A stretch of 64,000 bases of DNA from Beroe forskalii (GCA_011033025.1 WFMF01000039.1:620001-684000); one strand, 5' to 3'. Positions 32,921-45,832 are shown, counted from the first letter of the stretch. The notes: generated by a model from the letters alone, not told the origin. A program made the numbers and translations.

Positions 32921-34588
32921 TAACCATAGCCCTTGCTAACTCTAGCCCTAGCTAACACTAGCCCTTATTAAGCACTAGCTAACCCAAGCCCCAGTTAACC
33001 CTAGTCCAGAGCCCTAGCTTACCCTATCCTTAGCTTCCTAAGCCCGCATAGGTGTGTGTACACGCTGCGCGCTTCTGAGGAAGCGCACTGCACAACCAGA
33101 CAGGGATATATGTGTTTAGCAAATCCTTAGCTAACCCAAACCCTAGCATACGTGTACCCTGACCTTCCTTAGCCCTAGGCAACCTTAACCCTAGCCAGAG
33201 TTAAACCTAACCCTAGCTAACCCTAGCTCAAGATAACACTAGCCCTAGCTAACCCTAACTCTAGCTGACCCCATCACTAACCCTAACCTTAGAACAAGCT
33301 AATGCTAACCGTAGCTAAGCCGAGCCATTGCTTACTCTAAACCTAGCTTACCCACGCTCTAGCTAACCCTAGCCAACCCTAGCCCTAGCTAACCATAGCC
33401 CGTGCTAACTCTAGCCCTAGCTAACACTAGCTCAAGCTAGAACTAGCCCTAGCTAACCCAGCCCGAGCCCAAGTTAACCCTAGTCCAGAGCACTAGCTTA
33501 CCCTATCCTTAGCTAACCCAAACCCTAGCTTACCCTGAACTTCCTTAGCCCTAGGCAACCCTAGCCCTAGCTAACCCTAGCCCTAGCTAACCCTAACTCT
33601 AGCTAACCCTAGCCCTAGCTAACCCTAGCCCTAGCTAACCCTAGCTCCAGCTAACCTTAGCTTAAGCTAACACTAACCCTAGCTAACCCTAACTCTAGCT
33701 AACCCCATCACTAACCCTAACCCTAGAACAAGCTAATGCTAACGGGCTAACCATAGCTAACCCTAGCTAAGCCGAGCCATTGTTTACTCTAAACCTAGCT
33801 TACCCATGCTCTAGCTAACCCTAGCCAACCCTAGCCCTAGCTAACCATAGCCCTTGCTAACTCTAGCCCTAGCTAACACTAGCCCAAGCTAGAACTAGCC
33901 CTAGCTAACCTGAGCCCCAGTTAATTCTAGTCCAGAGCCCTAGCTTACCCTATCTATAGCTAACCCAAACCCTAGCTTACCCTGACCTTCCTTAGCCCTA
34001 GGCAACCCTAGCCCTAGCTAACCCTAGCCCTAGCTAAACCTAACCCTAGCTAACCCTAGCTCAAGCTAGCACTAACCCTAGCTAACCCTAACTCTAGCTA
34101 ACCCCATCACTAACCCTAACCCTAGAACAAGCTAATGCTAACTCTATCTAAGCCGAGCCATTGCTTACTCTAAACTTCTAAAGTCTAAACCTAGCTTACA
34201 CACGCTCTAGCTAACCCTAGCCAACCCTAGCCCTAGCTTACCATAGCCCTTGCTAACTCTAGCCCTAGCTATTACTAGCTCAAGCTAGAACTAGCCCTAG
34301 CTAACCCGAGCCCCAGTTAACCCTAGTCCAGAGCCCTAGCTTACCCTGAACTTCCTTAGCCCTAGGCAACCCTAGCCCTAGCTAACCCTAGCCCTAGCTA
34401 ACCCTAACTCTAGCTAACCCTAGCCCTAGCTAACCCTAGCCCTAGCTAACCCTAGCTCTAGCTAACCTTAGCTTAAGCTAACACTAACCCTAGCTAACCC
34501 TAACTCTAGCTAACCCCATCACTAACCCTAACCCTAGAACAAGCTAATGCTAACGGGCTAACCATAGCTAACCCTAGCTAAGCCGAGA
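32900..34588. repeat. CCCTAGCTAA satellite (12-bp unit, telomere-like derivative)
   Basis: About 1.7 kb of AGCCCTAGCTAACCCT-type units with longer higher-order variants of roughly 450-480 bp (the words CTAACCCCATCACTAACCC and GAACAAGCTAATGCTAAC recur near 33270, 33700, 34100 and 34515). The unit keeps CTAACCCTA, so it may derive from CCCTAA repeats. A short array of the same unit lies at 39369-39590. Confidence 0.9.
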
Positions 34589-37500
34589 ACTGCCATATCT
34601 CAGCCCAGGAAGGTGCTAGCGACCTGGGACCAAAAGTATTGTACCATCTAATCCTACCATTATGGGGGGTAGAACACGATGAAAACACTCTAGGAGGCTT
34701 CTTTCACTGATTTTGTTGATTTATTTCTGATATTTATGTACAAGCGGTGCTCATGAAGAGCTATTGTTTCAACTCTCATGCCCATTTTTATTAGCTAAAT
34801 AATTCCACCCTACATTATCTCTAGCTCTCATTGTGAGGAGCCATTGAGCTTTGGCCTGATCAAAAGATATTGAAATTTACCCATTTTATAGGCAAAAAAC
34901 GCCCTAAATTGAGGCGCGAGGCCAAAAATGGTGAACTGCCATATCTCAGCCCAGGAAGGTGCTAGCGACCTGGGATCAAAATTATTATACCATCTAATCC
35001 TACCATTATAGGGGGTAGAACACCATGAAAACAATCTAGGAGGCTTATTTCACTGATTTTGTTGATTTATTTCTGATATTTATGTACAAGCAGTGATCAT
35101 GAAGAGCTATTGTTTCAACTATCATGCCCATTTTTTATAAGCTAAATACTTCTGCCCTACATTATCTCTAGCTCTCATTGTGAGGAACCATTGAGCTTTG
35201 GCCAGATCAAAAATATTGAAATTTGCCCATTTTATAAGCAAAAACGCCCTAAATCGAGGCGCGAGGCCAAAATGGTGAACTGCCATATCTCAGCCCAGGA
35301 AGGTGCTAGGGACACGTTTTTTTTTAAGTGGTATTTTTTTGCTGATTTCAAAATTTTGAAAGTGACCCGTCTTGGTGCTGAAACTTAGCACATTGGGACT
35401 TAATTTTATGTCTCCTTAGCATGTTTATTAAAAAGTGAAAGAATTCAGCTTCTCGATTTCAAAAGAATTAAATGTCAACATGGTTCCAGTCGTCAGTAAT
35501 TCCCCAGTAAACTCAGTGCCAATATACAGCATTGTTTTTTCTTATGTCATTGGTTTTAATCATGATTTATGACTCATAAAAGTAACAAATGACATCATAG
35601 GCTGACAAAATACAACACAAGTGACACGAATCAGTTGTTAAGTCATGTTCCACTTTTCAGTTTGGTGACACTGGTCAGTAAAATGGTCACTATTTCCTCA
35701 TAGACATGGCAAGGTTACGAGCTTCTAGACCCATAATTGAGAAGATCTGAAGTGTCAAAAATGGATGAACTGATACAAGAGGCCTTACTGTGCAATTTTC
35801 TAGTAATCACAGACTTCTAAGTGCCTAATTTAAGCCAAAAGTCACTACTCAAATTGGCTATATTTGAAGTATGATGTTATGTAAGATGATATACCGAAAT
35901 TTGGGAGAGCTTATTTGTAACTTAGAAACTCACCTTGGCCCAGAAAGTACCTAATTTAAGTTGGTGGAGACCAATCGTTGATTGAAAACATCTTAAATTT
36001 TGTGAACTGTGCCAACTTTCAGCATAATAGTCATTTTTTTCAGTGTTCTCAATTTTATATTCCAGACATATTTAATCAGGAAATCTGTTAAACCTAACGG
36101 CAGACATCTTTTTGGACTAATTTTATGGTACTGAATACAAGACATGACTTAAACTGCTATTACAGTGCCTGTTAGAAGCAAAAATGACCAGTATTTATTC
36201 TACTAAGTTGAGTGACTGATTTGCTGAATTTGATGAACTGCTAGACGCCAATAGTACACCCATTACTCTCAGAGTTTCAATGAGATCACATTCTGAAATG
36301 AAAATCATACATTAGTGCCCAATATCAGCAAAATTGACCATATTTATGTTGCTGATTCTATGCACTTGTAATACTACATCCACCATATCTATTTTTTCCT
36401 GCTGATCTTACTACTGCATTATTAAATACATTTTCAGTCTCAATTAGTGCTTCTTTTCAGCAAGAATGACTACTTGATGGCAGGTCTCTGAATTGGTTTG
36501 CTTTATGGTGCCTCCTCATAGTCTTTATTTGCTGATTTCAGTCACCGAGTTAACCATTGATTACAATCTTACATTGTGGTGTTTTGTGAGACCTAACAAA
36601 AACGTGATAATGAAAGTTCATAATGGGTTCCCTTATTCAGCAGATGGTCATTTTAGTGAAAAATACAGTCGCCTCTTTAAAATAGTCATAACTTGCTGAA
36701 AAGAAGCACTGTATCAAGTTTTCTTCATGAATGTGACTGAACTAAAGTCAAATTAGATCCTAGGTAGTGATATAAAGATTTATGGTGCTCCCTCACAGCA
36801 AAAAGAGACTCTGCCCCAAATCAATGTACTACTTATGTAAAAGTCAATATTACTGATATTTGGCACTGCTTTGTCATTAAATATGGCAAGAGGTTAGCTT
36901 CAATTATAATTCTAGCCATAATCAGATATATCTTGGTCATTTAAATTAGATTTGCTTGGCCCTAAAGCTAGAATAGCGAGTATGTAACTGTTAAGGTCAT
37001 ATCTTACTGACTGTCGGCACAACTGGAAAGTTGGAGTCTTTCAAATTGGACTGTATACTCACCTCACATTACTTTGAGACATTCATGGCAATTTTTAACT
37101 AAAAAGAGCCCTACAACTCACTCATCTCAGAAAGCAGTAAAATCATACTGCAAAGTGCAAACCATGTTAATATGACTTTTTGCTGGAATGTGGCACCTTC
37201 TGTGCTCTCCAAACTTAGTCAATAGTTAGTACCTAAATAGGACATCACTACTAAAGAAGAATTAGAATCAGAGTAGTCACAGTAGCTGCCTCACCACAGT
37301 AGTCATAAATCAGGTCCCTGTTGCTGAAAAGTGGGACACACTAAATTTTCGAAAATTTAAAGACCATTTTGCTGAATCTGTAGTACACACGTTCTGGTTG
37401 TTTATTGCATCAATGAGATGTCAGCAAGGGCACAGCTTCCTCTTTTACCCAGGGTGCCGATTTCTGACTGGCACCATAATAGTCATTTTCGACCACTTAA

Positions 37501-39368
37501 AAAAACGTGTCCCTAGCGATCTGGGATCAAAAGTATTAAATACCATCTAATTCTATCATTATTGGGGGTAGAACACCATGAAAACACTCTAGGAGGCTTA
37601 TTTCACTGATTTTGTTGATTTATTTCTGATATTTACGCACAAGTGGTGCTCATGAAGAGCTAATGTTTCAACTCTCAGGACAATGTTTTAAGTTGACTAC
37701 TGCCACTCAATATTATCTCTAGACCCTCTTGTGAGAAACCTTCTACATAAATGGTAAAGCCAAATTTGGCTTTACCAGATAATTTTGAATTTTGGATATT
37801 TTGTTCACTTAATAAAGTACCAAATTTCAGATATTTGGCACTATATTTCAGTCCAGGAATGTGCTAGAAACTTGGGACCAAGTTCATTCTACCATCTGAT
37901 CCTACCTTAGTCAATAGTGTGGCTAGAAAACCATAAGAATTCTCTAGAACACTTGTTTCCCTGATTTCGTTGATACATTTTGGTATTTGAGATGTACAAG
38001 CTCAATGCTCATCATGAGATGTCTTCAACTCTCACACCTGCACTGATTCTTAAATAGCTTGACACTCCCAGTCAGAAGTAAATATGAGTTCATATGAAGA
38101 TATGACATATCTCTTAGCCATCTATTTTCCACAGAACTCATTTGCATATTGTTGGGCAAGTAAAAACCTAGCAGAACCCAGTCCTTCAGTTTTACAGCCG
38201 CTAAAAATATTGAGTAAAGGGTATGATAATGTCTCTATGAGTTGCTCTGAAAATAAATACGGTAGCCTACAGATGTCACGAGATGGCTCATCTTGTCACA
38301 AGGAATATGAGTGATTTTTTTGATTAAGTCAAAGCTCAATGGTTCCTCACAATGAGAGCTAGAGATAATGTAGGGTAGAAGAATTTAGCTAATAAAAAAT
38401 GAGCATGAGAGTTGAAACAATAGCTCTTTGCTTCATAAGCACCTCTTGTACGTGAATATCAGAAATAAATCAACAAAATCAGTGAAATAAGCCTCCTAGA
38501 GTGTTTTCATCGTGTTCTACCCCCCATAATGGTAGGATTAGATGGTACAATACTTTTGGTCCCAGGTCGCTAGCACCTTCCTGGGCTGAGATATGGCAGT
38601 TCACCATTTTTGGCCTTGCGCCTCAATTTAGGGCGTTTTTTGCCTATAAAATGGGTAATTTTCAATATTTTTTGATCAGGCCAAAGCTCAGGCCAAAGCT
38701 CAATGGTTCCTCACAATGAGGGCTAGAGATAATGGCCAAAGCTCAGGCCAAAGCTCAATGGTTCCTCACAATGAGGGCTAGAGATAATGTAGGGTAGAAG
38801 TATTTAGCTACTAATAAAAAATGGGCATGAGAGTTGAAACAATAGCTCTTCATGAGCACCGCTTGTACATAAATATCAGAAATAAATCAACAAAATCAGT
38901 GAAATAAGCCTCCTAGAGTGTTTTCATCGTGTTCTACCCCCCATAATGGTAGGATTAGATGGTACAATACTTTTGGTCCCAGGTCGCTAGCACCTTCCTG
39001 GGCTGAGATATGGCAGTTCACCATTTTTGGCCTTGCACCTCAATTTAGGCTGTTTTTCGCCTATAAAATGGGCAAATATCTATATTTTTTGATGGGACCA
39101 ATTCTAATGTCTTTCTTACGATTAGATTGACATATTCTGTTCAATAGAAGTCTCTATCTTGAATTTCTTGGGCAGAAAAGCCCAAAAACTCCCAAAAATG
39201 GCCAAAATTGGGCATACGTAGGTGCACAAAATGGCGGGGGAATTGATCATTTTTCAAGATTTCGACCTAAAAACGGTTCAAAGTGTTTATTCAACACATG
39301 GAGATACCAAAAATCAACTTACATCTGGGTTTCCGGATGGTCAACCTCTGAGCCCCTGTTTCGTCCCA
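34589..39368. repeat. Palindromic repeat family built of about 350-bp units
   Basis: Direct units at 34589-34932 and 34933-35309 share GAACTGCCATATCTCAGCCC, GTGCTAGCGACCTGGGA and CTCTAGGAGGCTT. The third continues at 37513 after an insertion. Inverted units follow at about 38330-38700 and 38755-39080. The right end (39349-39368) is CCTGTTTCGTCCCACCCCTA. A second, inverted locus of the same family is at 50262-52020. The open frames that pick up FSSCSTPHNGRIRW are translations of the repeat, not genes. Confidence 0.8.
35310..37512. mobile_element. 2203-bp TIR element inserted in a repeat unit
   Basis: The ends are GGACACGTTTTTTTTTAAGT and CACTTAAAAAAACGTGTCC, with CTAG on both sides (35306-35309 and 37513-37516). 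Uninterrupted family copies read GTGCTAGCGACCTGGGA, so removing the element and one CTAG restores the usual unit. The interior is AT-rich without a domain-bearing frame. A TA duplication with GGGACACG ends is equally possible. Confidence 0.8.
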
Positions 39369-39590
39369 CCCCTATCCCTAGCTAACCCTAGCCCTAGCTA
39401 ACCCTAACCCTAGCTAACCCTAACTCTAGCAAACCCTAACCCTAGCCCTAGCTTATCCGAGCCCTGACCTTCCTTAGCCCAAGGCAACCCTAGCCCTAGG
39501 TAAAGCTAGCCCTAGGTAACCCTAGCCCTAGGTAACCCTAGCCCTAGCTAACCCTAGCCCTAGCTAACCCTAGCCCTTTTTTACCCTTGC
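39369..39590. repeat. CCCTAGCTAA satellite, short array
   Basis: The same 12-bp unit as 32900-34588, directly abutting the terminus of the palindromic repeat family, with AGGTAACCCTAGCCCT variants. Confidence 0.9.
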
Positions 39591-40311
39591 CCTAGTCATC
39601 AATTCAAGTAATCGAGTTGAGTCGTCGAATCCAGTCATTTACGGTAGTTGAGTTCACGTATAATGTGTGCTCATCAGTCAATAGGACCTCGTCAATAGGG
39701 TAGCACATCTAACTGTCTTTTTGAGTTCAAAATTGAATGAATCATTCACACTCAATCATCCTTCCCTAATTGTGTCCAAATCACTACCATTCTGTTACCA
39801 AATCTTCTTTAATCACACATCATTGCTTAAACCCAACTCAAGAATTTCACTCTGGGAATCTTTCCATGGTCATCGTCCAAATTCCAAAAGGATATATAAT
39901 GACATAATGGTTTTGGAAGCACTCCAAGATAACATATATATTGTAAGTCGGTTGTTTTTGGGATATATTCATATTATATCCAAATATAGCTGCTGAACTT
40001 TGAAAATCCTTTGGCTGGGCAGTTCTATGCCCCAAAATATTTTGGGCAAAAGCCTCGAAAAGTAAGGCAATTGAGAATTGGTGCATCTTCCTGGTATACA
40101 ATGAGGTGACGTTCCTTTTAGGCATATTTCGTGAAGCCCAGAAAATATGGCAAAAATGCACAAGGCAGGGCAAAAGAAGGGCTTTGCAGGGCACTTTCCA
40201 AAAAGCAGGGCATGGCAGGGCACACCCTGATAAAATCAGGGCATTTCGGCTTCCAAAGCTAACTGTCAAGAAGGAATTCACTCCAAAAAAACACAATGGG
40301 ACCTTGTAGTT
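39591..40311. other. Unassigned sequence before the large GGTCC array
   Basis: Overlapping open frames on both strands (up to 164 codons on the minus strand) have no domain and mirror each other, so I do not call a gene. The block at 39985-40030 resembles 17243-17290, which also borders a GGTCC array. Confidence 0.4.
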
Positions 40312-42847
40312 GTAGGACCTGGTAGGACCTGATGGGGCCAAACGAGGCCTGATGGGATCTGGTAGGACCTTATGGCTTTATGGGACCTAGCAGAACTTAT
40401 CGGGACCAGATGGGACCTAGCATGACCTGGTGGGACCAGATGGGACCTTGCAGGACCTGGTGGGACCAGGTGGGACCTATTGAGACCTAGTGGGACTTGA
40501 TGGAGCCTAAAGGGACCTGGTGGGGCCTAGAGGGATCGGATGGGGCCTAGAGGAACCTGTTGGAGCCTAACAGGACCTGGTGGGACCTAGCAGGACCTGG
40601 TTGGACCTAGCAGGACCTGGTGGGACCTAGACCTGGGGACCTGGCAGGACCTAGCAGGACTTGGTGGGACCTAGCAGGACCTGTGGGACCTAAACCTAGG
40701 GACCTTGGAGGACCTGAATGGGACCTAGCAGGACCTGGTGGGACCTAGCAGGACTGGTGGGACCTGGCAGGACCTGAAAAGACCTGGGACCTGGACCCCA
40801 GCAGGACCTGGTGGGACCTAGCAGGACCTTAAAACCTGACTGTTCGACCTTACGGGACCTTGGGGGACCTCTCTGTGACCTCATCGACCCTCGAAAAAAT
40901 GATTTTATAAAGGACCCTGAACTTTTGCGCCTCAGGGATTAGCGGGACCTGGTGGGACCCTAACCAGGACATTAAATTCCCAGCCCAGCCTGGCTGGTTG
41001 GGGAATGCAGTAACCTAGCCGGACCTATGATAAACCTCCCGGCTGTTTTAACGATTTGGAAGGTGTGGGCAGACTATTTTGGACCTTTTGGACCTTTTGG
41101 AGCCGATGCCAGTCTGACCTGGTGGGCAGTTCAAGGAAATGACCTGGTTTTTTTGCCATGGATCGAAGCCCCTGCTTACTAAGTACTTCAAATTAAACCT
41201 TTCATGGACCTGGTGGGACCTAGCAGGACCTGGTTCAAACTACGGAAGAGATTTAGAGACCTAGATATTGGACCTGTTTGTGTGAATATGACCTTCAGGA
41301 CCTGATGGGACCTATTAAACCCTGTACCTATGACATGATTCACAGACCTTTGGACCTCCAGGGACCTAGTAGGACCTGCTGGGACCTAGCATGGACCTGC
41401 TAGAACCTGTCTGGGACCTCTTGGGACCTTTGGGACCTAGCTCACCTAATGGGACCTGCAGGACCTGGTTAGACCTAGTAGGACCTGTTTACCTAGTGGG
41501 ACCTGACCTTGAGGACCTAGCAGGACCTGGTGGGACCTGGCAGGACCTGGTGGGACCTTGTGTACAGGGACCTGGTGGGACCTAGGGACCTGATTTGGGA
41601 CCTTTGAACCTGGTGGGACCTTAAATGGTACCTTTATGGACCTGGTTTCATGGGACCTAGCAGGACCTGGTGACTAAATGGCAGGACCTGGCAGGACCTT
41701 TTAGGACCTATCTTTCGACCTATGGGACCTGGGACCTGGGACCTGGTTGGGACCTGCTTCTACATTGCAGTGAAACTAGTAAGTCAAACCTGTTTTGGAC
41801 CTAAGTTCCATTCCCACCTGGTTAAAAAATTATTCCACCTGGGCCTAGCAGGACCTAGCAGGACCTGGTGGGACCTGGTGGGACCTAGCAGGACCTACTG
41901 GGACCTGGTGGGACCTAGCAGGACCTGGTGGGACCTAGCAGGACCTGGTGGGACCTAGCAGGACCTGGTGGGACCTAGCAAGACATTGTGGGACCTATTG
42001 GGACCTTTTGGGACCCAGTAGAACCTGCTGGGACCTAGCAGGACCTGCTGGGACCTTGTGGGACCTATCAGGACCTTGTGGGACCTAGCAGGACCTGGTG
42101 GGACCAAGCAGGACCTGGTGGGACCTAACAGGACCTGGTGAGACCTAGCTGGACCTGTGGGACCTGGTGGGACCTGGTGGGACCTAACGGGACCTGGTGG
42201 GACCTAGCAGGACCTTGTGGGACCAAGCAGGACCTGGTGGGACCTAACAAGACCTGGTGAGACCTAGCTGGACCTGTTTGAACCTAACAGGACCTGGTGG
42301 GACCTAGCAGGACCTGGTGGGACCTGGCCTGGTGGGACCTAGCAGGACCTGGTGGGACCTAGCAGGACCTGGTGGGACCTAGCAGGACTTGGTGAGACCT
42401 GGTGGGACCTAGCAGGACTTGGTGAGACCTGGTGGGACCTAGCAGGACCTGGTGGGACCCATTTGGCCCCATCAGGTCCCACCAGAGAGCTTCAGGTCCC
42501 ACGAAAACACATTTTTAAAATCGTCGTGGGGCCTAATGGGACCTATGGGACCTATGAGACCTAATGGGACCTAATGGGACCTAATGGGACCTGGGAGGTC
42601 AAATTAGGTCCCATGGGACCTCTGTGGGACCTGGGTGGGACCTGATGGGGCCTGATGGGACCTAATGGGACCTGATGGGACCTAAGTAGGTCCCACGGTG
42701 GGACCTAACTAGGTCCCATCAGGTCCCACGATATTTTAGGCCCCATGGGACCTATTTAGGTCCCACCAGGTCCCACCAGGTCCCACCCAGGTCCCACGCA
42801 GGTCCCACGCAGGTCCCATGGGACCTAATGGGACCTAATGGGACCTA
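40312..42847 (-). repeat. GGTCC minisatellite, array 4 (largest)
   Basis: About 2.5 kb of the 20-bp unit, mainly in the reverse orientation (GGTGGGACCTAGCAGGACCT). From about 42465 the orientation flips repeatedly, producing GGTCCCATGGGACC palindromes. The middle (40600-41800) is irregular with unique inserts; 41840-42460 is regular. Confidence 0.93.
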
Positions 42848-44470
42848 ATTTTCTTGTGTTCCTGTGGTTCCATTTTACCGATATTAATTGCTAAATAAAA
42901 CACTTCATCTGAATGTTCTTCTCTTAGGAAACGAGAGTACAGTTAGCCTCCATAAGTGGGCACCATTCAACAACTCCTATCAAGATAATTTCAAATACTG
43001 GTAATGGAATTCATGCATTCATAGCATATTTAGTGACATCTATTATATAATTTGGTAAGAGCACGTGAATTATGTCTGTTTGTGCTTCCGTATACAATTA
43101 AATTTGAGCTTGCCAAGAAAATATCAAGAGAAACGCTGAAACGAAGGCGAAAGGTTGAAAAGAGGTGCCGTTGCTATGGAGTTGGATATTTGCGCACGTG
43201 CAACATAAAGTAGTTAGTAAAGTAGTGTTACTATTTATACGTTAGTGATTTGAGCTGTCGAGATGTTGCTTTTAAATGTTGATGCTTTTAAATTTGTTGT
43301 TCATTCAGAGGCAAGTAGGAATATTTAGGACGACATTATTGGGAGTTTAGGAAAGTATGAAATTATCACGAAAAAATTAAGCAGTAAAGTTCAACCGATG
43401 AAATAAATTCGCATCGAACAATGTCCGTACGTATCAACGTGTTTCAAAATTAATGAGAGGTTCGATTCAGAACACTTCACGTAAACTTTTAAGGAAAACA
43501 AAATTACTGAACTAACGAAATGAACGAAATACGAAACGCGCGCACATTTAATCTTGTGCACAGAAACTCTGAGCGCAAACTGCAAAGTTATTTCAGGTCA
43601 AGTCACAAACTTGCGCGGCGTAAAATTATGAATTTGATTTTTCGCGCTTAGTCTGAGCGCGCACCACGCAAGGCCTTAAATTAATAATCTTTATTCATTT
43701 CCATTTCTTATGTAGCTTTATTCAGTATACAAATGAAGGAAAAATAATAATTCACGGTAAGATCAGTCAAACTTATATAGGTAATAGATAGTGTTACCCT
43801 ACCCAAGTGCGCGGCGCAACTTTCGTCGTTCCTCATTTGACATCAACATTAACCTTTGCGCCATCAGACAACGCGCTACGGCAACTTCAGTTCCTATCGA
43901 CCTATCTTCTTAAGTTCTTACTGGTTTTTGGTAAGAATTCGTGAACAAGGCGGTGCGTAGCGCCGCCGAGTGAGCATTGTAATAGCAGGCCCAATGGGCC
44001 TGCTAGTGCTTCATAACTTTACAAGATTTTAATACGTACATGAATCATTTAATTTTAAGATCTTTTAAATAAGAATTAATGTCACAAAATATCATAATAG
44101 ATGATGAATGATACAGGGTGAGCCAAAAATCTTGACCCTGTACTTACTTTTTTGATAATTCAAAAATGCACCAGATATTTCGATTCCATAAGAAGTTTCT
44201 GTAAATATGATCAAAAAATAGTGTATGTAATACTACATAAGCTCATAAGTACATACATGCATATACATGATACATATTATACTACATTGCTTGAATACAT
44301 ATACTACATTGTAGTATATGTATGTAACACATCTGTATATTTTGTAATTCGAGCTAAACTTTCCCTTCATCCATGTGGAATGTTTTAGTTGTGGAAGTTT
44401 TTCTGACCTATTTTTCTGCATGCATCCATTAAAAGATTAAATAAGTAAAAAGTCTGACCTTGTCTTTCAG
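42848..44470. other. Unassigned sequence, probably intron or upstream region of the host gene
   Basis: No exon with splice sites and a matching CUB segment was found. A GC-richer part near 43500-43680 has several GCGCGC words. A block around 44115-44160 (agggtgagccaaaaatcttg) looks like a transposon end but has no partner. Confidence 0.4.
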
Positions 44471-44579
44471 GGAAACTCTACATTCACTTTGTCAGTGATG
44501 CTGGGACTGTGTACAATGGGTTCAGAGGTTCATTTAATGTGACCATATGCCCCAGTGAATGTACAGGAGCTCATGGAAG
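44471..44579 (+). CDS. Attractin/MEGF8-like exon a: end of CUB domain and start of EGF 1
   Basis: A strong acceptor (cttgtctttcag) opens an exon of 109 bases ending at AAG|GTACAC. It encodes LYIHFVSDAGTVYNGF, the last strands of a CUB domain, and CPSECTGAHG, the start of an EGF-like domain. It enters after one base of a codon and leaves with two bases of the next, which fits exon b. CUB and EGF modules place the protein outside the cell. Earlier CUB exons were not found in the window. Confidence 0.75.
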
Positions 44580-44769
44580 GTACACATTCTATGTTTAATA
44601 AAAAGCTCGATTCTTAATAAAACAAATCACAGAGTTATTTGGGATTTTTACAGGTTTTAAAACACTTCCAAGCCTTGAAATCAAAATACACTTTGAAAAT
44701 TGAACAATTCGTACAATGTGTGAAATCTTTGCAATCTAGGTTGTTGTTCATTACATAAAACCTGTTCAG

Positions 44770-44889
44770 ATGTAACGTTACCACGAACAAGTGCACGTGC
44801 AATGCCGGATGGCATGGGGAGGCTTGTGATACTCCTACTGTGGACTGCGGGACATTCGGAATATTTGATAGTGCAACCAATAGCTGCAA
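44770..44889 (+). CDS. Attractin/MEGF8-like exon b: EGF 1 and start of EGF 2
   Basis: The acceptor is ctgttcag and the donor CAA|GTCAGT. Phase joins exon a exactly. It encodes the rest of EGF 1 (CTCNAGWHGEACD, the C.C..GW.G..C pattern) and the start of a second EGF-like unit (VDCGTFGIFDSATNSC). The exon ends with two bases of a codon, matching exon c. Confidence 0.78.
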
Positions 44890-45096
44890 GTCAGTGGAAA
44901 TTGGATATTCAAACCTATTCAAAAAGGAATATTTAAAGTCAATAATGAGGATGAAAAGTCAATTGTTGCATACTTGATTCACAGTAGTGTGTCCCAACTT
45001 AAGTGGGGGCATTATGGTTATATTTTTATGATATGTCTGATTCATAGTGTCATGTTGTATTTCTATCTCGTCATGATGAGCTTGAAATCATTCCAG

Positions 45097-45243
45097 ATGC
45101 AAGGTTGGCTATGTGGGAGTGAGGTGTGACATCATGTCCCCTGGGATCTACCCCTCCCAGCTACCTCACCACCAGTGGTACCGTCTCACTGCCAACATCA
45201 GTCCCTACTACGAGTCCTGGCATCACTCGAAGGTAGCCGGATT
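45097..45243 (+). CDS. Attractin/MEGF8-like exon c: end of EGF 2 and linker
   Basis: The acceptor is atcattccag. The exon completes EGF 2 (CKVGYVGVRCD) and continues through SPGIYPSQLPHHQWYRLTA to a linker. Two donors are possible: AAG|GTAGCC after 45232 (better consensus but phase 0) or ATT|GTTAAT after 45243 (weaker, but its phase matches exon d). I give the phase-compatible end. If the first donor is used, an exon is missing before exon d. Confidence 0.7.
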
Positions 45244-45495
45244 GTTAATTATTTAATTAATTTGAAATGTCTGATCATAGAATAATTTATCAATTATCAG
45301 TAATTGATCCCCTGATTTTGTGAATAACCTCTTCGACCTTGATAATTTCGAGAAACTTTCTTAAATCTGGAGACTGGATTAACCAAATTTTCATTATATG
45401 CGTGGTAAAATTGAAATGCATGTCAAATGCAGTAAAAAACCCGGCAATTTATCAATTAATTATCCCAAATTTTTCATAACATGGAACAATCAGGG

Positions 45496-45812
45496 CGCGA
45501 GTTTTGAATGTCAACACGCATAGTGATTGATTGTTAAATAGACCTGTGGCAAGTGAAGTAAGTGCCGGTATGAAATGCTTAATGAAATAGGTACATTAGA
45601 CACGCGCCAATCGGATCCATTTTGGAATACTTTGCGAGGGCGCAGCCAGAGGGATGCCTCTGGCTGCGCCCTCGGGAAGCATCCCAAAATGGATCCGATA
45701 GGCGCGTGTCTAATGTATTTCATTATTAAGCATTTCATACCGGCACTTACTTTACTTGCCACAGGTCTATTTAACAATCAATCACTATGCGTGTTGACAT
45801 TCAAAACTCGCG
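45496..45812. repeat. 317-bp near-perfect palindrome in the host intron
   Basis: From CGCGAGTTTTGAATGTC to GACATTCAAAACTCGCG the sequence is its own reverse complement with few mismatches. The centre is near 45654 in GCAGCCAGAGG..CCTCTGGCTGC. It is probably a foldback MITE. It lies only 20 bases before the next transposon. Confidence 0.9.
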
Positions 45813-45832
45813 GTTTTGGCCCGAGCCCATAG

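Noticed and set aside
38501-39130. Repeated frames beginning MFSSCSTPHNGRIRW
   Set aside because: They arise wherever the 350-bp repeat unit occurs in one orientation, so they are repeat sequence and not a gene family.
39847-40341. 164-codon minus-strand frame
   Set aside because: It overlaps other open frames on both strands, has no domain and runs into the GGTCC array.
40600-42564. Gly/Pro/Trp-rich frames in the GGTCC array
   Set aside because: Low-complexity translation of the minisatellite; 20 bases is not a multiple of three, so frames shift continually.
44115-44160. Mariner-like terminal sequence (gggtgagccaaaaatcttg)
   Set aside because: No inverted partner or TA-flanked second end was found nearby.
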